The position numbers and the translations under genes were made by a program. From Methylophilaceae bacterium (GTDB lineage Bacteria > Pseudomonadota > Gammaproteobacteria > Burkholderiales > Methylophilaceae): 64,000 nucleotides of DNA. The stretch lies in the NCBI GenBank assembly GCA_947379975.1, contig CANCPF010000002.1, positions 62,001 through 126,000 of the forward strand, read 5' to 3'. Below are positions 55,995-64,000 of this stretch, piece after piece. Position 1 is the stretch's first letter. Every line of letters begins with the position of its first letter. The notes under the pieces were generated by a model, which was not told the origin of the DNA, did no database searches, and worked only from the letters and a program-made list of their open reading frames with translations.

Positions 55995-56072
55995 ATGGAA
56001 GTTGTTTTTTGTAGCCTTTCTACTGTTTTTGCTTGACCGTGATGTTGTTGGCGTTCAGTAAAAGCTTTGACC

Positions 56073-56106
56073 AATAAAAAAGGAGGCAATCGCCTCCTTT
56101 TTTATT
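56073..56106. terminator. Bidirectional intrinsic terminator
   Basis: A perfect 15-bp stem, AATAAAAAAGGAGGC (56073-56087) and its complement (56092-56106), with a 4-base loop AATC. Six A on one side and six T on the other make it work for the YgjP-like gene (+) and fdxA (-). Confidence 0.92.
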
Positions 56107-56128
56107 GATCTATTAAGTGTTCGGAAGA

Positions 56129-56452
56129 TTACTCAATAAGTAAATCAAGCTTGCCAGGTACACCGTTCATCGCATCAGCATCCTCAAGTGCAGCTTTGCG
56201 TGAGGTAATGACAGGCCAAACTGCAGATAAACGAGCATTTAGCGCAATGAAAGCTTGCTGGTCTGCAGGGACATCATCTTCAGCAAAAATCGCCTCAGCT
56301 GGACATTCTGCAACGCACAATGTGCAATCAATACACTCATCAGGATTAATAGCTAAAAAGTTTGGACCTTCTACAAAACAATCAACAGGGCATACATCAA
56401 CGCAATCAGTAAATTTGCATTGGATACAGTTTTCGGTAACGACGTAAGTCAT
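56129..56452 (-). CDS. fdxA: Ferredoxin FdxA, 7Fe-8S type
   Basis: A 107-residue cytoplasmic electron carrier with one [3Fe-4S] and one [4Fe-4S] cluster. Seen: [24 protein letters not shown] and [18 protein letters not shown], the two Cys-motif blocks of FdxA in order, with a helical C-terminal extension. It is the last gene downstream of cysN, 108 bases away, on the same strand, so it may be cotranscribed with the sulfate-reduction genes and could supply electrons to the sulfite reductase; this last point is inference. Confidence 0.95.
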   Translation of the reverse strand: MTYVVTENCIQCKFTDCVDVCPVDCFVEGPNFLAINPDECIDCTLCVAECPAEAIFAEDDVPADQQAFIALNARLSAVWPVITSRKAALEDADAMNGVPGKLDLLIE

Positions 56453-56560
56453 TTATATTCCTTAAAAAGCTTAAAAATTCTAATCGGGTATTTTAATTGA
56501 TTTTGCTTATATTTAATATGCGATTTAATACTTAGCCTTTAAAGCCGCATATTAATCAGC

Positions 56561-57874
56561 TTAAATAATCATGCCGGCGCCAACGGTGTTGTTACTACTT
56601 TCGTCGATGACAATAAATGCACCGGTAGCACGATTGCTATTGTAACTATCCACCATTAATGGCTGAGCAAGTTTAAAAGTAATACGCGCAATGTCGTTCA
56701 TTTTTAAATCAGTCGTTGCTTGTTCTTCCAGCGTATTCACATCTACTTTGTAATGTATCGTGCCGACTTTTGCCTTTGATTCACGCGTGGTGTGACGAAT
56801 CACATATGTGCGGGCAGGCGACATTGGTGTTTCTGATAGCCAGCAGACAAAAGCATCTATTTGTTTCACTGGTGCTTGTGCCTCACTAGTTTTAACAATC
56901 ATATCACCGCGAGAAGTATCAATTTCATCTTCTAACAGTAAAGTAATACTTTGCTCGGTAGTGGCTGATTGTAATTGTGCATTACCAATTTGAATGGCTT
57001 TAACTTTTGATTGATAGCCATTAGGCAACACAGTCACTGCATCACCCACTGTAATTTCGCCAGATTCGATACGGCCCATAAAGCCACGGAAGTCATGCAA
57101 TTCTGGATTGTCTGATGCATGTGGACGGCAAACAAACTGCACCGGAAATCTAAACGGCTCGTTGTGCTCGGTGTGTGCTGAAGGTGCAGCTTCTAGCATT
57201 TCAATCATTGTGTCGCCTGCGTACCAAGGCATATTGTCTAGTCTATCCACCAACATGTCGCCGTTTAATGCCGACATTGGAATAAAGCTAATATCGTTGC
57301 CAGCGGAAATTTGACTTTGTGCTAGTCCAATTTCATTGGCAAATACTAAATAATCCGCACAAATTTTTTCGTAAACTGCTTGGTCATAATTCACCAAATC
57401 CATCTTATTCACCGCGACCACAATATGTGGAATACCCACTAAATGGGCAAGATAGGAATGACGACGTGTTTGTGTCAATACACCTTTACGTGCATCAATC
57501 AAAATAATGGCTAAGTTGGCGGTAGAAGCGGCCGTCACCATATTTCGCGTGTATTGCTCATGGCCAGGCGCATCGGCAATAATGTATTTACGTGTGCCAG
57601 TGCTGAAATAACGATAAGCCACATCAATAGTGATGCCTTGCTCACGTTCCGCTTGTAAACCGTCAGTTAGCAACGACAAATCGACTGCAGTTAAGCCGCG
57701 CTTTTCAGACGTGCGCGTCATTTGCGTCAGTGTATCTGCCAAAATGGTTTTGGTATCAAACAACAAGCGGCCGATCAGTGTACTTTTCCCATCATCTACG
57801 CTGCCGCAGGTCATGAAGCGTAAAAGGCTGGCGGTATGCTGTGAATCTATAGTTTGTGTATGGTTGCTGCTCAT
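56561..57874 (-). CDS. cysN: Sulfate adenylyltransferase subunit 1 (CysN)
   Basis: GTPase subunit of ATP sulfurylase, which makes APS from sulfate. Seen: the P-loop FMTCGSVDDGKSTLIGRLL, G3 DAPGHEQYTRN, G4 NKMDL, and the EF-Tu-like beta domains. There is no C-terminal APS kinase (CysC) fusion, and length is 437 residues, short of the 475-residue E. coli protein. The start codon overlaps the last base of the cysD stop, so the two are translationally coupled. Confidence 0.96.
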   Translation of the reverse strand: MSSNHTQTIDSQHTASLLRFMTCGSVDDGKSTLIGRLLFDTKTILADTLTQMTRTSEKRGLTAVDLSLLTDGLQAEREQGITIDVAYRYFSTGTRKYIIADAPGHEQYTRNMVTAASTANLAIILIDARKGVLTQTRRHSYLAHLVGIPHIVVAVNKMDLVNYDQAVYEKICADYLVFANEIGLAQSQISAGNDISFIPMSALNGDMLVDRLDNMPWYAGDTMIEMLEAAPSAHTEHNEPFRFPVQFVCRPHASDNPELHDFRGFMGRIESGEITVGDAVTVLPNGYQSKVKAIQIGNAQLQSATTEQSITLLLEDEIDTSRGDMIVKTSEAQAPVKQIDAFVCWLSETPMSPARTYVIRHTTRESKAKVGTIHYKVDVNTLEEQATTDLKMNDIARITFKLAQPLMVDSYNSNRATGAFIVIDESSNNTVGAGMII

Positions 57875-58818
57875 TAGAAATAACCTTCTTTCTTACGTTG
57901 TTCCATTGATGCATCAGATGTTTGGTCATCCAGACGAGTTGCACCGCGTTCAGTAATGGTCGATGTTGCCGTTTCAAGTACGATTTTAGACACATCATCT
58001 GCGTCAGAAATGACCGGTGCGGTACAGCTAATATCACCCACAGTTCTGAAGCGCACTTGCATATTGATAATTTCTTCGCCGGCTTTCACTGGGTTAGCTA
58101 CTTCGCCGTTTACCAAAGGCACATTCACCGGCACGATAGAACCACCACGCATCACCACATCACGTTGATGGGCAAAGTAAATGCTAGGTAATTGTAAATT
58201 CTCACGTTCGATATATTGCCAAACGTCCATTTCTGTCCAGTTCGAAATTGGAAACGCACGAATGTTTTCGCCTTTGTGTGAGCGTGCGTTGTACAAACTC
58301 CACAATTCTGGACGCTGGTTTTTTGGATCCCATTGACCAAATTCATCGCGGAAGCTCATGATACGTTCTTTAGCGCGAGCTTTTTCTTCGTCGCGACGTG
58401 CGCCACCGATACAGCAATCAAAACCAAACTCTTCAATCGCCTCAAGCAACGTGACAGATTGATGTTTATTGCGTGATTCATCGGCTGATTTAAGTACTAC
58501 GGTGCCGCGTTTCATTGAATCTTCTACATTACGCACAATGAGGCGCTCGCCTAATTCCGCAGCACGTTGATCACGGAAATCAATCACTTCTTTATAATTG
58601 TGGCCAGTATCAATGTGCATTAGTGGGAATGGAAAGCGGCCCGGTCTAAAGGCTTTTTCGGCTAGGCGCAAAATGCAAAGTGAATCTTTGCCGCCTGAAA
58701 ATAGTAAGACTGGATTTGAACATTGCCCAGCGACTTCACGTAGTATGTAGATGGCTTCTGATTCCAGCCAGTCTAAATGCGAGAGAGGCTGGCGAGGATT
58801 TTCTTGTTTAGTTGTCAT
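57874..58818 (-). CDS. cysD: Sulfate adenylyltransferase subunit 2 (CysD)
   Basis: Catalytic ATP-pyrophosphatase subunit of ATP sulfurylase. Seen: the PP-loop LLFSGGKDSLCILRLA, HIDTGHNYKEVIDFRD, CCIGGARRDEEKARAKE and FPISNWTEMDVWQYIERE, all typical of CysD. It is 314 residues. Followed directly by cysN. The upstream spacer to cysH (74 bases) contains AT-rich imperfect repeats. Confidence 0.97.
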   Translation of the reverse strand: MTTKQENPRQPLSHLDWLESEAIYILREVAGQCSNPVLLFSGGKDSLCILRLAEKAFRPGRFPFPLMHIDTGHNYKEVIDFRDQRAAELGERLIVRNVEDSMKRGTVVLKSADESRNKHQSVTLLEAIEEFGFDCCIGGARRDEEKARAKERIMSFRDEFGQWDPKNQRPELWSLYNARSHKGENIRAFPISNWTEMDVWQYIERENLQLPSIYFAHQRDVVMRGGSIVPVNVPLVNGEVANPVKAGEEIINMQVRFRTVGDISCTAPVISDADDVSKIVLETATSTITERGATRLDDQTSDASMEQRKKEGYF

Positions 58819-58844
58819 AATTTTTCAGTTTAAAATCAATTTTT

Positions 58845-58892
58845 ACGTTATTTACTTAATTACGTTTTACTTCTTAACGTTATTTCTTAACA
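58845..58892. repeat. Degenerate 13-17 bp tandem repeats between cysH and cysD
   Basis: Read on the plus strand: ACGTTATTTACTTAATT, ACGTTTTACTTCTTA, ACGTTATTTCTTA, then ACATTATTT... running into the cysH stop codon. Successive units share ACGTT and CTTA but differ in length. It fills most of the 74-base spacer. Confidence 0.55.
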
Positions 58893-59681
58893 TTATTTTT
58901 TTACGTGTAACCCACATTCTTTATTTAAGGGGTCTTCCCACCACCAGCGGCCAGCGCGAACGTCTTCACCCATGGCAATCGGGCGTGTGCAAGGTGCACA
59001 ACCGATGCTTGGATAAAACTGATCATGCAGTTTGTTATATGGCACCGCATGCATGCGGATATAAGCCCAAATTTCTTGTTCTGTCCAATCGCTTAAGGGG
59101 TTGAATTTTTCTAACTTATTACCTTCATCAAACTGACGAAATGGTAAATCAACACGGGTGCTAGATTGCTCAGCGCGCATGCCTGTAATCCAAGCTTTTT
59201 TACCTTTAAGCGCACGTTGCAGCGGTTCTACTTTACGCATAAAACAGCATGATTTACGTAAATCTATGCTTTCATAAAATGCATTAATGCCGTTAAATCT
59301 GACGTAAGTTTCTACCGCTTCAGCCTGTGGAAAAAATACCTTAAGCTTAGTGTTATAAGTTTTTTCAGTCGCTGCGATTAAATCATAGGTTTCAACTGGT
59401 AAGCGACCGGTATCTAATGAAAAAATCTCAATGGCTAATGACTCGCGCATAATTATATCAGTCAGCACCATATCTTCAGCACCCATGCTGTTGGCAAAGG
59501 TGATTTCATGCTGATTACCTAGCTCTTTAATCGCATCACTTAAGCGGCTAATCACACTGGCGTGTTTTTGATTAACAGAAGCTTGTAAGCTTGAGGTTAG
59601 CTCTGGCGATGTAGCCGGATTGCTGGCAGCGGGGCGCAAGCTTGAAACTAAACCTGAAGCTGAAGTAGTTTTATCTGACAT
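58893..59681 (-). CDS. cysH: Adenylyl-sulfate (APS) reductase, CysH family
   Basis: Reduces APS to sulfite with thioredoxin or glutathione. A [4Fe-4S]-binding set, C145-C146 and C228-x2-C231 (SCCFMRK and IGCAPCTRP), distinguishes APS reductases from the cluster-free PAPS reductases, and C256 in ECGLHVKK is the catalytic cysteine of the C-terminal tail. It is 262 residues, with a 30-residue Ser/Ala-rich N-terminus. No cysC (APS kinase) is in the cluster, consistent with an APS route. Thirty bases after the DUF934 gene. Confidence 0.95.
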   Translation of the reverse strand: MSDKTTSASGLVSSLRPAASNPATSPELTSSLQASVNQKHASVISRLSDAIKELGNQHEITFANSMGAEDMVLTDIIMRESLAIEIFSLDTGRLPVETYDLIAATEKTYNTKLKVFFPQAEAVETYVRFNGINAFYESIDLRKSCCFMRKVEPLQRALKGKKAWITGMRAEQSSTRVDLPFRQFDEGNKLEKFNPLSDWTEQEIWAYIRMHAVPYNKLHDQFYPSIGCAPCTRPIAMGEDVRAGRWWWEDPLNKECGLHVKK

Positions 59682-59710
59682 ATATTTTATTTGACATAGT
59701 TAAGTTCTCT

Positions 59711-60328
59711 TTAAGCCACTCTGTTGTAGCGCAAAAAAGCCGGGCGAGGCTCATCAACAGCGCCTTGATACGGTGCGCTAAAGTCTTTTAAGCTCAACAT
59801 CGCTTCTTGTGCATTTCTATCTGCGCGAATCAAATAGCTATCAAAGCCACTACGTTTAAGGAAAAATAATTGGTCACGCAACACATCGCCAATCGCGCGA
59901 AGCTCATTTTTAAAGCCATAACGCGTGCGCAATAATAAGCCTAATGAAAAGATACGGCCATCAGCAAAACGTTCTACATGTATCGCAATAATAGGTAATT
60001 GGTTTAGATCTGCTTGATGCTCGGCTAGATCGTTTAATACTTCATGCGTATCGACCCAAACACCGATTTCACCAGCGTTAATACGCGCTTGCAATTGTGC
60101 TTTTCGTGCAATAAACACGCTGAGTGGCACTATCACTTTGCCTGATTCTGGAATAATGGTACCGCTAAGCTGTTCTTCTGAAACGGTTTTTTCGCCTGTG
60201 AGCTTAAATAACACCACTTTTCCGGCTTGTTTGCGTGCTTCTACCAAGCTTGGCGGTAACTGCACAACCGCCCATTGGTTTTCAGCAATGTGCGCAACGT
60301 TATCATTTAATTTAATTAGCTGACTCAT
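59711..60328 (-). CDS. DUF934 protein of the sulfate-assimilation cluster
   Basis: A 205-residue DUF934 protein, a family almost always found next to cysI/cysH in proteobacteria. Seen: the start MSQLIKLNDNVAHIAENQW, VPLSVFIARKAQL, and the C-terminal region KNELRAIGDVLRDQLFFLKRSGFDSYLIR typical of the family. The start overlaps the cysI stop by four bases (ATGA), implying coupled synthesis with the sulfite reductase. No catalytic motif; a redox-partner or assembly role for CysI is only inferred. Confidence 0.9.
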   Translation of the reverse strand: MSQLIKLNDNVAHIAENQWAVVQLPPSLVEARKQAGKVVLFKLTGEKTVSEEQLSGTIIPESGKVIVPLSVFIARKAQLQARINAGEIGVWVDTHEVLNDLAEHQADLNQLPIIAIHVERFADGRIFSLGLLLRTRYGFKNELRAIGDVLRDQLFFLKRSGFDSYLIRADRNAQEAMLSLKDFSAPYQGAVDEPRPAFLRYNRVA

Positions 60329-61992
60329 GCTGTAACCTCGTCTTTAGCGTAAACATAAGCTTTGAACGGTGCAACACCTAAGCGGCGCGCCGTATCGATA
60401 AATAACTCTTCTGGTGTACGTTCTTTAATGTAAACATCAATTAGTTTTTGCACCACGCTAGGCATTTCTTCAGCAGAGAACGAAGGTCCAATCACGCTAC
60501 CAATGCTAGCGTGATTGCCTTGACTGCCTCCAATCGACACTTGATACCATTCAGAACCATCTTTATCTACACCCAAAATGCCAATGTGACCGATGTGATG
60601 ATGACCGCAAGCATTCATACAACCTGATATATTTAATTCAATATCGCCGATGTCATGTAGGTAATCCAAATTATCAAATTGCATTTGAATCGCTTCTGCA
60701 ATCGGGATACTTTTGGCATTTGCTAATGAACAAAAGTCGCCACCTGGACAGCAGATAATGTCTGTCAGTAAACCAATGTTGGGTGTTGCTAAACCATTAG
60801 CGCGCGCTTTTTCCCAAACTGCAAATAGGTCGCTTAGTTTTACATCAGCTAAAATCAGATTTTGTTCATGTGAAACGCGTAATTCGCCAAAACTATATTG
60901 TTCAGCTAAATCTGCCACCACATGCATTTGCTCACTGCTAGCATCGCCAGGCGCTTTGCCATGTGGTTTGAGTGATAGCGTGACTGCGCGGTAACCCGCT
61001 GTTTTATGTGCGTGCAAGCTCCGTTTAGCCCAATTGGCAAACGCGGGATTACTAGCAATAGCCGCGTCAAAACTCGCATCGTGCGCTGGTAACGTTGCGT
61101 AAGGCATTGCCTCAAAATGTTTGGCAACGCGGGCTAATTCTGATTCAGTGATAGTGTTTGGCGCATCTTTTAAATGCGCCCATTCAGCTTCAACTTGGCT
61201 ACGGAACTCATCGATGCCTAGCGCTTTTACTAAAATTTTAATACGCGCTTTATAAGAATTGTCGCGGCGACCATGCAAGTTGTAGACGCGCACAATTGCT
61301 TCGCAATAGGTGAGTGCATGCTGCCACTCTAAGTGTTCGCGAATCACTGAACCTAAAATAGGCGTACGACCTAAACCGCCACCTACCCAGACCTTGATCG
61401 CAACTTTGTTCTGACTATCAAGATAAAACTCCATGCCTATATCGTGCATTTGCACTACTGCGCGGTCGTCTTTAGTACCAGATACGGCAATTTTGAATTT
61501 ACGTGGTAATAGCGCGAATTCAGGATGAAAGGTGCTCCATTGGCGCATCACTTCAGCAATCGCCCGTGGATCAACTACTTCATCTGGCGCAACGCCAGCA
61601 AATTGGTCGGTAGTAATGTTGCGAATGCAATTGCCTGAGGTCTGAATCGCATGCATTTCAACCGTGGCTAGCTCGGCCAAAATGTCTGGAATCTCTTCAA
61701 GTTTAGGCCAATTGAGTTGTAAGTTTTGGCGTGTACTAAAATGGCCATAACTACGATCATATTTCTGTGCAATATCGGCTAATTTATGTAATTGCTTACT
61801 TGATAACATGCCGTAAGGAACAGCAATACGCAACATAGGTGCATGACGCTGAATATACAAACCATTTTGTAGGCGCAAAGGACGGAATTCTTCTTCTGAC
61901 AACTCACCAGCTAAATAACGGCGTGTTTGATCGCGATATTGCGCTACGCGTTCGTCAACTAGTCTTTGATCTATTTCATCATACTTATACAT
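60325..61992 (-). CDS. cysI: Assimilatory sulfite reductase, siroheme/[4Fe-4S] (CysI-like)
   Basis: Reduces sulfite to sulfide. Seen: two homologous ferredoxin-like halves (GLYIQRHAPMLRIAVPYG and SLKPHGKAPGD) and the cluster/siroheme cysteines C415-x5-C421 (CCPGGDFCSLANAKSIP) and C458-x3-C462 (SGCMNACGHHHIGHIG). It is 555 residues. Absence of a CysJ flavoprotein in the cluster and the adjacent ferredoxin suggest a ferredoxin- or DUF934-linked electron source. A nitrite reductase reading is unlikely given the cys context. Confidence 0.94.
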   Translation of the reverse strand: MYKYDEIDQRLVDERVAQYRDQTRRYLAGELSEEEFRPLRLQNGLYIQRHAPMLRIAVPYGMLSSKQLHKLADIAQKYDRSYGHFSTRQNLQLNWPKLEEIPDILAELATVEMHAIQTSGNCIRNITTDQFAGVAPDEVVDPRAIAEVMRQWSTFHPEFALLPRKFKIAVSGTKDDRAVVQMHDIGMEFYLDSQNKVAIKVWVGGGLGRTPILGSVIREHLEWQHALTYCEAIVRVYNLHGRRDNSYKARIKILVKALGIDEFRSQVEAEWAHLKDAPNTITESELARVAKHFEAMPYATLPAHDASFDAAIASNPAFANWAKRSLHAHKTAGYRAVTLSLKPHGKAPGDASSEQMHVVADLAEQYSFGELRVSHEQNLILADVKLSDLFAVWEKARANGLATPNIGLLTDIICCPGGDFCSLANAKSIPIAEAIQMQFDNLDYLHDIGDIELNISGCMNACGHHHIGHIGILGVDKDGSEWYQVSIGGSQGNHASIGSVIGPSFSAEEMPSVVQKLIDVYIKERTPEELFIDTARRLGVAPFKAYVYAKDEVTA

Positions 61993-62041
61993 TTTGCACT
62001 TCTCTTAATTCTAAAAAATCTTTAATCAGTAACCCGATATT

Positions 62042-62812
62042 TTAATGGAAAATGAGCTTTAATCCCACAAATATCAGTATCGCGGCAAGCGCAATACGCA
62101 CCCAGTGCTCGGCGACTCTTGAGCTTAAATGACTACCTAACCAAATGCCAGGAATCGAGCCAATTAAAAGTGTGCCTAATAAACCGTAATCTACCGTGCC
62201 TAAACTTGCGTGGCCTAAGCCTGCGACTAAGGTTAGTGGCACTGCGTGTGCAATATCTGAGCCAATAATGGTGGTAATTAATCTATTTGGGTAAATAATC
62301 AAAAGTGCAGTGACGCCTAATGCACCTGCGCCCACTGAAGTGAGTGTAACTAAAAAGCCTAAAGTCAGACCTAAAAATACGGTTAAATAAGGTGTGAATT
62401 TTGCGTTAATTAAATGTTCTCTCTTAGAAAACTTGGCTAATTGACTGCGAAATATCACGGATAGCGATGTGACTAATAATGCTATACCTAGCCAAAATTT
62501 AATGGTGCTTACTGCACCATCTGAAGCAATGTCCATCTGCCGCAAATAAAGCGTGGTAATAATAGAGGCTGGCACGCTACCGTAGGCCAGAAGTCTGACT
62601 ATTTTCCAATCAATATTACCCAGCTTACCGTGCGCGAAAATTCCAACACTTTTTGTAATAGCAGCGTACAGTAGGTCAGTACCAACGGCAAAGGCCGGTT
62701 TGATATGAAAAAACAATACTAGAATAGGCGTCATTAGTGAGCCGCCACCTACACCGGTTAAGCCAACCAGTAAGCCGACTACAAAGCCAGCAATAATATA
62801 ACCAAATTCCAT
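62042..62812 (-). CDS. TauE/SafE-family membrane transporter
   Basis: A 256-residue protein with about eight helices in two repeated halves. The first opens GFVVGLLVGLTGVGGGSLMTP and the second has LGFLVTLTSVGAGALGVT, the TauE/SafE/TSUP signature. Members move sulfite, sulfonates or other anions across the inner membrane. Here it is the first gene of the leftward cys run, 49 bases before cysI. An export of excess sulfite or an import role for sulfate are both compatible with context; sequence alone does not decide. Confidence 0.9.
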   Translation of the reverse strand: MEFGYIIAGFVVGLLVGLTGVGGGSLMTPILVLFFHIKPAFAVGTDLLYAAITKSVGIFAHGKLGNIDWKIVRLLAYGSVPASIITTLYLRQMDIASDGAVSTIKFWLGIALLVTSLSVIFRSQLAKFSKREHLINAKFTPYLTVFLGLTLGFLVTLTSVGAGALGVTALLIIYPNRLITTIIGSDIAHAVPLTLVAGLGHASLGTVDYGLLGTLLIGSIPGIWLGSHLSSRVAEHWVRIALAAILIFVGLKLIFH

Positions 62813-62843
62813 ATGGAGTATTCGTCAGTAAGCGCAATCAATT

Positions 62844-62870
62844 GCAAGCCTGAGACTATATCAGGCTTGC
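62844..62870. promoter_or_regulatory. 10-bp perfect hairpin in the tauE-cysB spacer
   Basis: GCAAGCCTGA (62844-62853), loop GACTATA, TCAGGCTTGC (62861-62870). It begins 32 bases upstream of the TauE-like start, so it would lie in that gene's mRNA leader or act as a DNA dyad. No T-run follows on either strand. Confidence 0.55.
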
Positions 62871-62899
62871 GGAAAATATTTAATAATATGTTATTCTAT

Positions 62900-62922
62900 A
62901 CATATAGCATTTGCTTATATGT
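62900..62922. promoter_or_regulatory. Candidate operator dyad between tauE and cysB
   Basis: ACATATA (62900-62906) and TATATGT (62916-62922) with an AGC...GCT inner repeat make a 23-base near-palindrome midway in the divergent spacer. A CysB-type LysR regulator binds such regions in relatives; this assignment is inference. Confidence 0.45.
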
Positions 62923-62969
62923 GAATGTTTATTTGAAAATTGCTACTAGCGTTTAAAAACGGGGCGAAT

Positions 62970-63896
62970 ATGAAGTTACACCAATTGCGTTATTTACATG
63001 AAGTGGCGAACCAGGGCCTTAATATTACTAGTGCGGCAGAGGTTTTGCATACCTCGCAGCCCGGTGTCAGCAAGCAAATTCAGTTGTTTGAAGACGAATT
63101 AGGCTTGCAGGTTTTTCAGCGTAACGGTAAACGGCTCACCGGTATTACCGAACCGGGTTCGCAAGTGTTGGCTTTGGCTGCGAGGGTGATTCTTGATGTA
63201 GAAAATATTAAACGTGTCGGTGATGAGTTTAGTAATATTGAGACCGGCAGCTTTACGATTGCGACCACGCATACACAAGCGCGCTATAAATTACCAGAAG
63301 CGGTGAAGAAATTCATGAAAAATTATCCGCAAGTGAAGCTCAATATTCATCAGGGAAATCCTAACCAAGTGGCCGAACAGGTGGCCAACGGAGAGGCTGA
63401 TATTGGTATTGCAACTGAGGCAATCAGTGATTATGAAAATTTATTATGCCTACCGTGCTATCAATGGAATCGTTGCGTGGTGGTACCGCACGGACATCCT
63501 TTGTTGGCAGAAGGCTTGCTCACGCTGGAAAAGCTGGCCGCTTATCCGTTAATTACTTACGACTTTGGTTTTACCGGCGGCACTTTGGTTTCTAAAGTAT
63601 TTGCCGATGCCGGCTTGTCACCCAATGTTGTGCTTACTGCGATTGATGCCGATGTAATTAAGACTTACGTCAGTCTAGGATTAGGCGTTGGTTTGCTGGC
63701 GAATATGGCGTATGACACAGAACGCGATGCACATTTGGCGATGATAGATGTCAGTCACTTGTTTCCAGATAGCACAACTTACCTAGGTGTGCGTAAAGAT
63801 GCTTTTTTACGTGGCTATATGTATGGTTTTATTGAGCTAATCGCACCACACTTTAATCGTGCTGCGGTTAATGAGGCGCTAAAATTAAGTGCATAA
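62970..63896 (+). CDS. cysB: LysR-type transcriptional regulator CysB
   Basis: Regulator of cysteine/sulfate assimilation genes. I chose ATG 62970 (308 residues, MKLHQLRYLHEVANQGLN) because it gives the family start; the ATG-like TTG at 62940 adds ten unrelated residues. Seen: the winged HTH (ITSAAEVLHTSQPGVSKQIQLFEDELGLQVF) in pieces over residues 20-50 and a periplasmic-binding-like inducer domain (residues about 90-300). Divergent from the tauE/cysI genes across a dyad-rich spacer, the position expected of CysB. Confidence 0.93.
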   Translation: MKLHQLRYLHEVANQGLNITSAAEVLHTSQPGVSKQIQLFEDELGLQVFQRNGKRLTGITEPGSQVLALAARVILDVENIKRVGDEFSNIETGSFTIATTHTQARYKLPEAVKKFMKNYPQVKLNIHQGNPNQVAEQVANGEADIGIATEAISDYENLLCLPCYQWNRCVVVPHGHPLLAEGLLTLEKLAAYPLITYDFGFTGGTLVSKVFADAGLSPNVVLTAIDADVIKTYVSLGLGVGLLANMAYDTERDAHLAMIDVSHLFPDSTTYLGVRKDAFLRGYMYGFIELIAPHFNRAAVNEALKLSA

Positions 63897-63982
63897 TGTT
63901 CCAAATATCTGGCTATGTAGATATAGGCTGAATGTAATGTCAATAATTGGTAACCTCGATTGCTAAATTTGGAGTAAGACGG

Positions 63983-64000
63983 ATGCGAAATTTAATATTG
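63983..64000 (+). CDS. 5' end of an unidentified gene, cut by the window edge
   Basis: ATG at 63983 is preceded eight bases upstream by GGAG and opens six codons (MRNLIL) before the window stops. No identity can be given; the hydrophobic residues may begin a signal peptide. Confidence 0.4.

Noticed and set aside
1..64000. Search for CRISPR arrays, tRNA genes, insertion sequences, prophage or restriction/toxin systems
   Set aside because: No spaced identical repeats, cloverleaf-like spacer sequence, transposase, integrase or defence-type gene was seen; gene order is that of a core chromosome.

Overview
This window looks like chromosomal DNA of a methylotrophic betaproteobacterium, most plausibly of the family Methylophilaceae (Methylotenera-like). 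That placement is an inference from three things. The housekeeping gene orders are betaproteobacterial: hfq-hflX-hflK-hflC-hisZ-purA, leuC-ecnA-leuD-leuB-asd-fimV-truA-trpFBA-accD-folC-cvpA-purF-metZ, gyrA-serC-pheA-hisC, and cysB divergent from the cys genes. There is a complete pqqABCDE operon. There is also a block of tetrahydromethanopterin/methylofuran biosynthesis genes, which in bacteria is almost confined to methylotrophs and a few relatives. The DNA is moderately AT-rich and densely coding. I see no gene-free stretch over 300 bases, no tRNA, rRNA, CRISPR array, insertion sequence or prophage.

Layout. 1-4432: the 3' end of a YfiH/PgeF gene, a DODA-type dioxygenase, a ZIP metal transporter, a small membrane protein, rimO and an unrecognised small gene. 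4509-11255: a TetR repressor divergent from a three-gene RND efflux operon (adaptor, pump, outer-membrane channel), with AcrR-like operators between them. 11358-19413: gltX, then hfq-hflX-hflK-hflC-DUF2065-hisZ-purA. 19423-22738: four genes for C1-carrier cofactors (DmrB-like flavoprotein, DHPS-like protein, DUF447 protein, MfnB) packed directly behind purA. 22863-24968: an OmpA-like porin, ppnP and a YajQ-family gene. 24990-43088: the long leu-asd-fimV-truA-trp-acc-fol-cvpA-purF-metZ run. 43230-50395: gyrA and an aromatic/serine/histidine block ending in a DAHP synthase. 50549-54081: pqqABCDE. 54213-55994: an MFS exporter and a YgjP-like metallopeptidase. 56129-63896: assimilatory sulfate reduction on the minus strand (TauE-like, cysI, DUF934, cysH, cysD, cysN, then fdxA), with cysB divergent. 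The first codons of a further gene lie at the right edge.

How the genes fit together. PQQ is the cofactor of periplasmic methanol dehydrogenases, and H4MPT and methylofuran carry the C1 unit during formaldehyde oxidation, so two separate loci here supply the cofactors of one methylotrophic pathway. The sulfur genes encode the APS-reductase route: ATP sulfurylase CysDN, an iron-sulfur CysH and a siroheme sulfite reductase, with no cysC or cysJ in the cluster. The rest is biosynthesis of Leu, Trp, Phe, Met, His, Ser, Asp-family amino acids, purines, folate and fatty acids, plus envelope and translation functions.

The least ordinary signals are non-coding. A purF-metZ spacer has a 14-bp inverted repeat that would compete with a terminator. 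Several spacers hold tandem duplications with a 10-17 bp period. Long dyads precede purF, hfq, pqqA and the tauE/cysI genes. I found no obvious new defence or mobile system.
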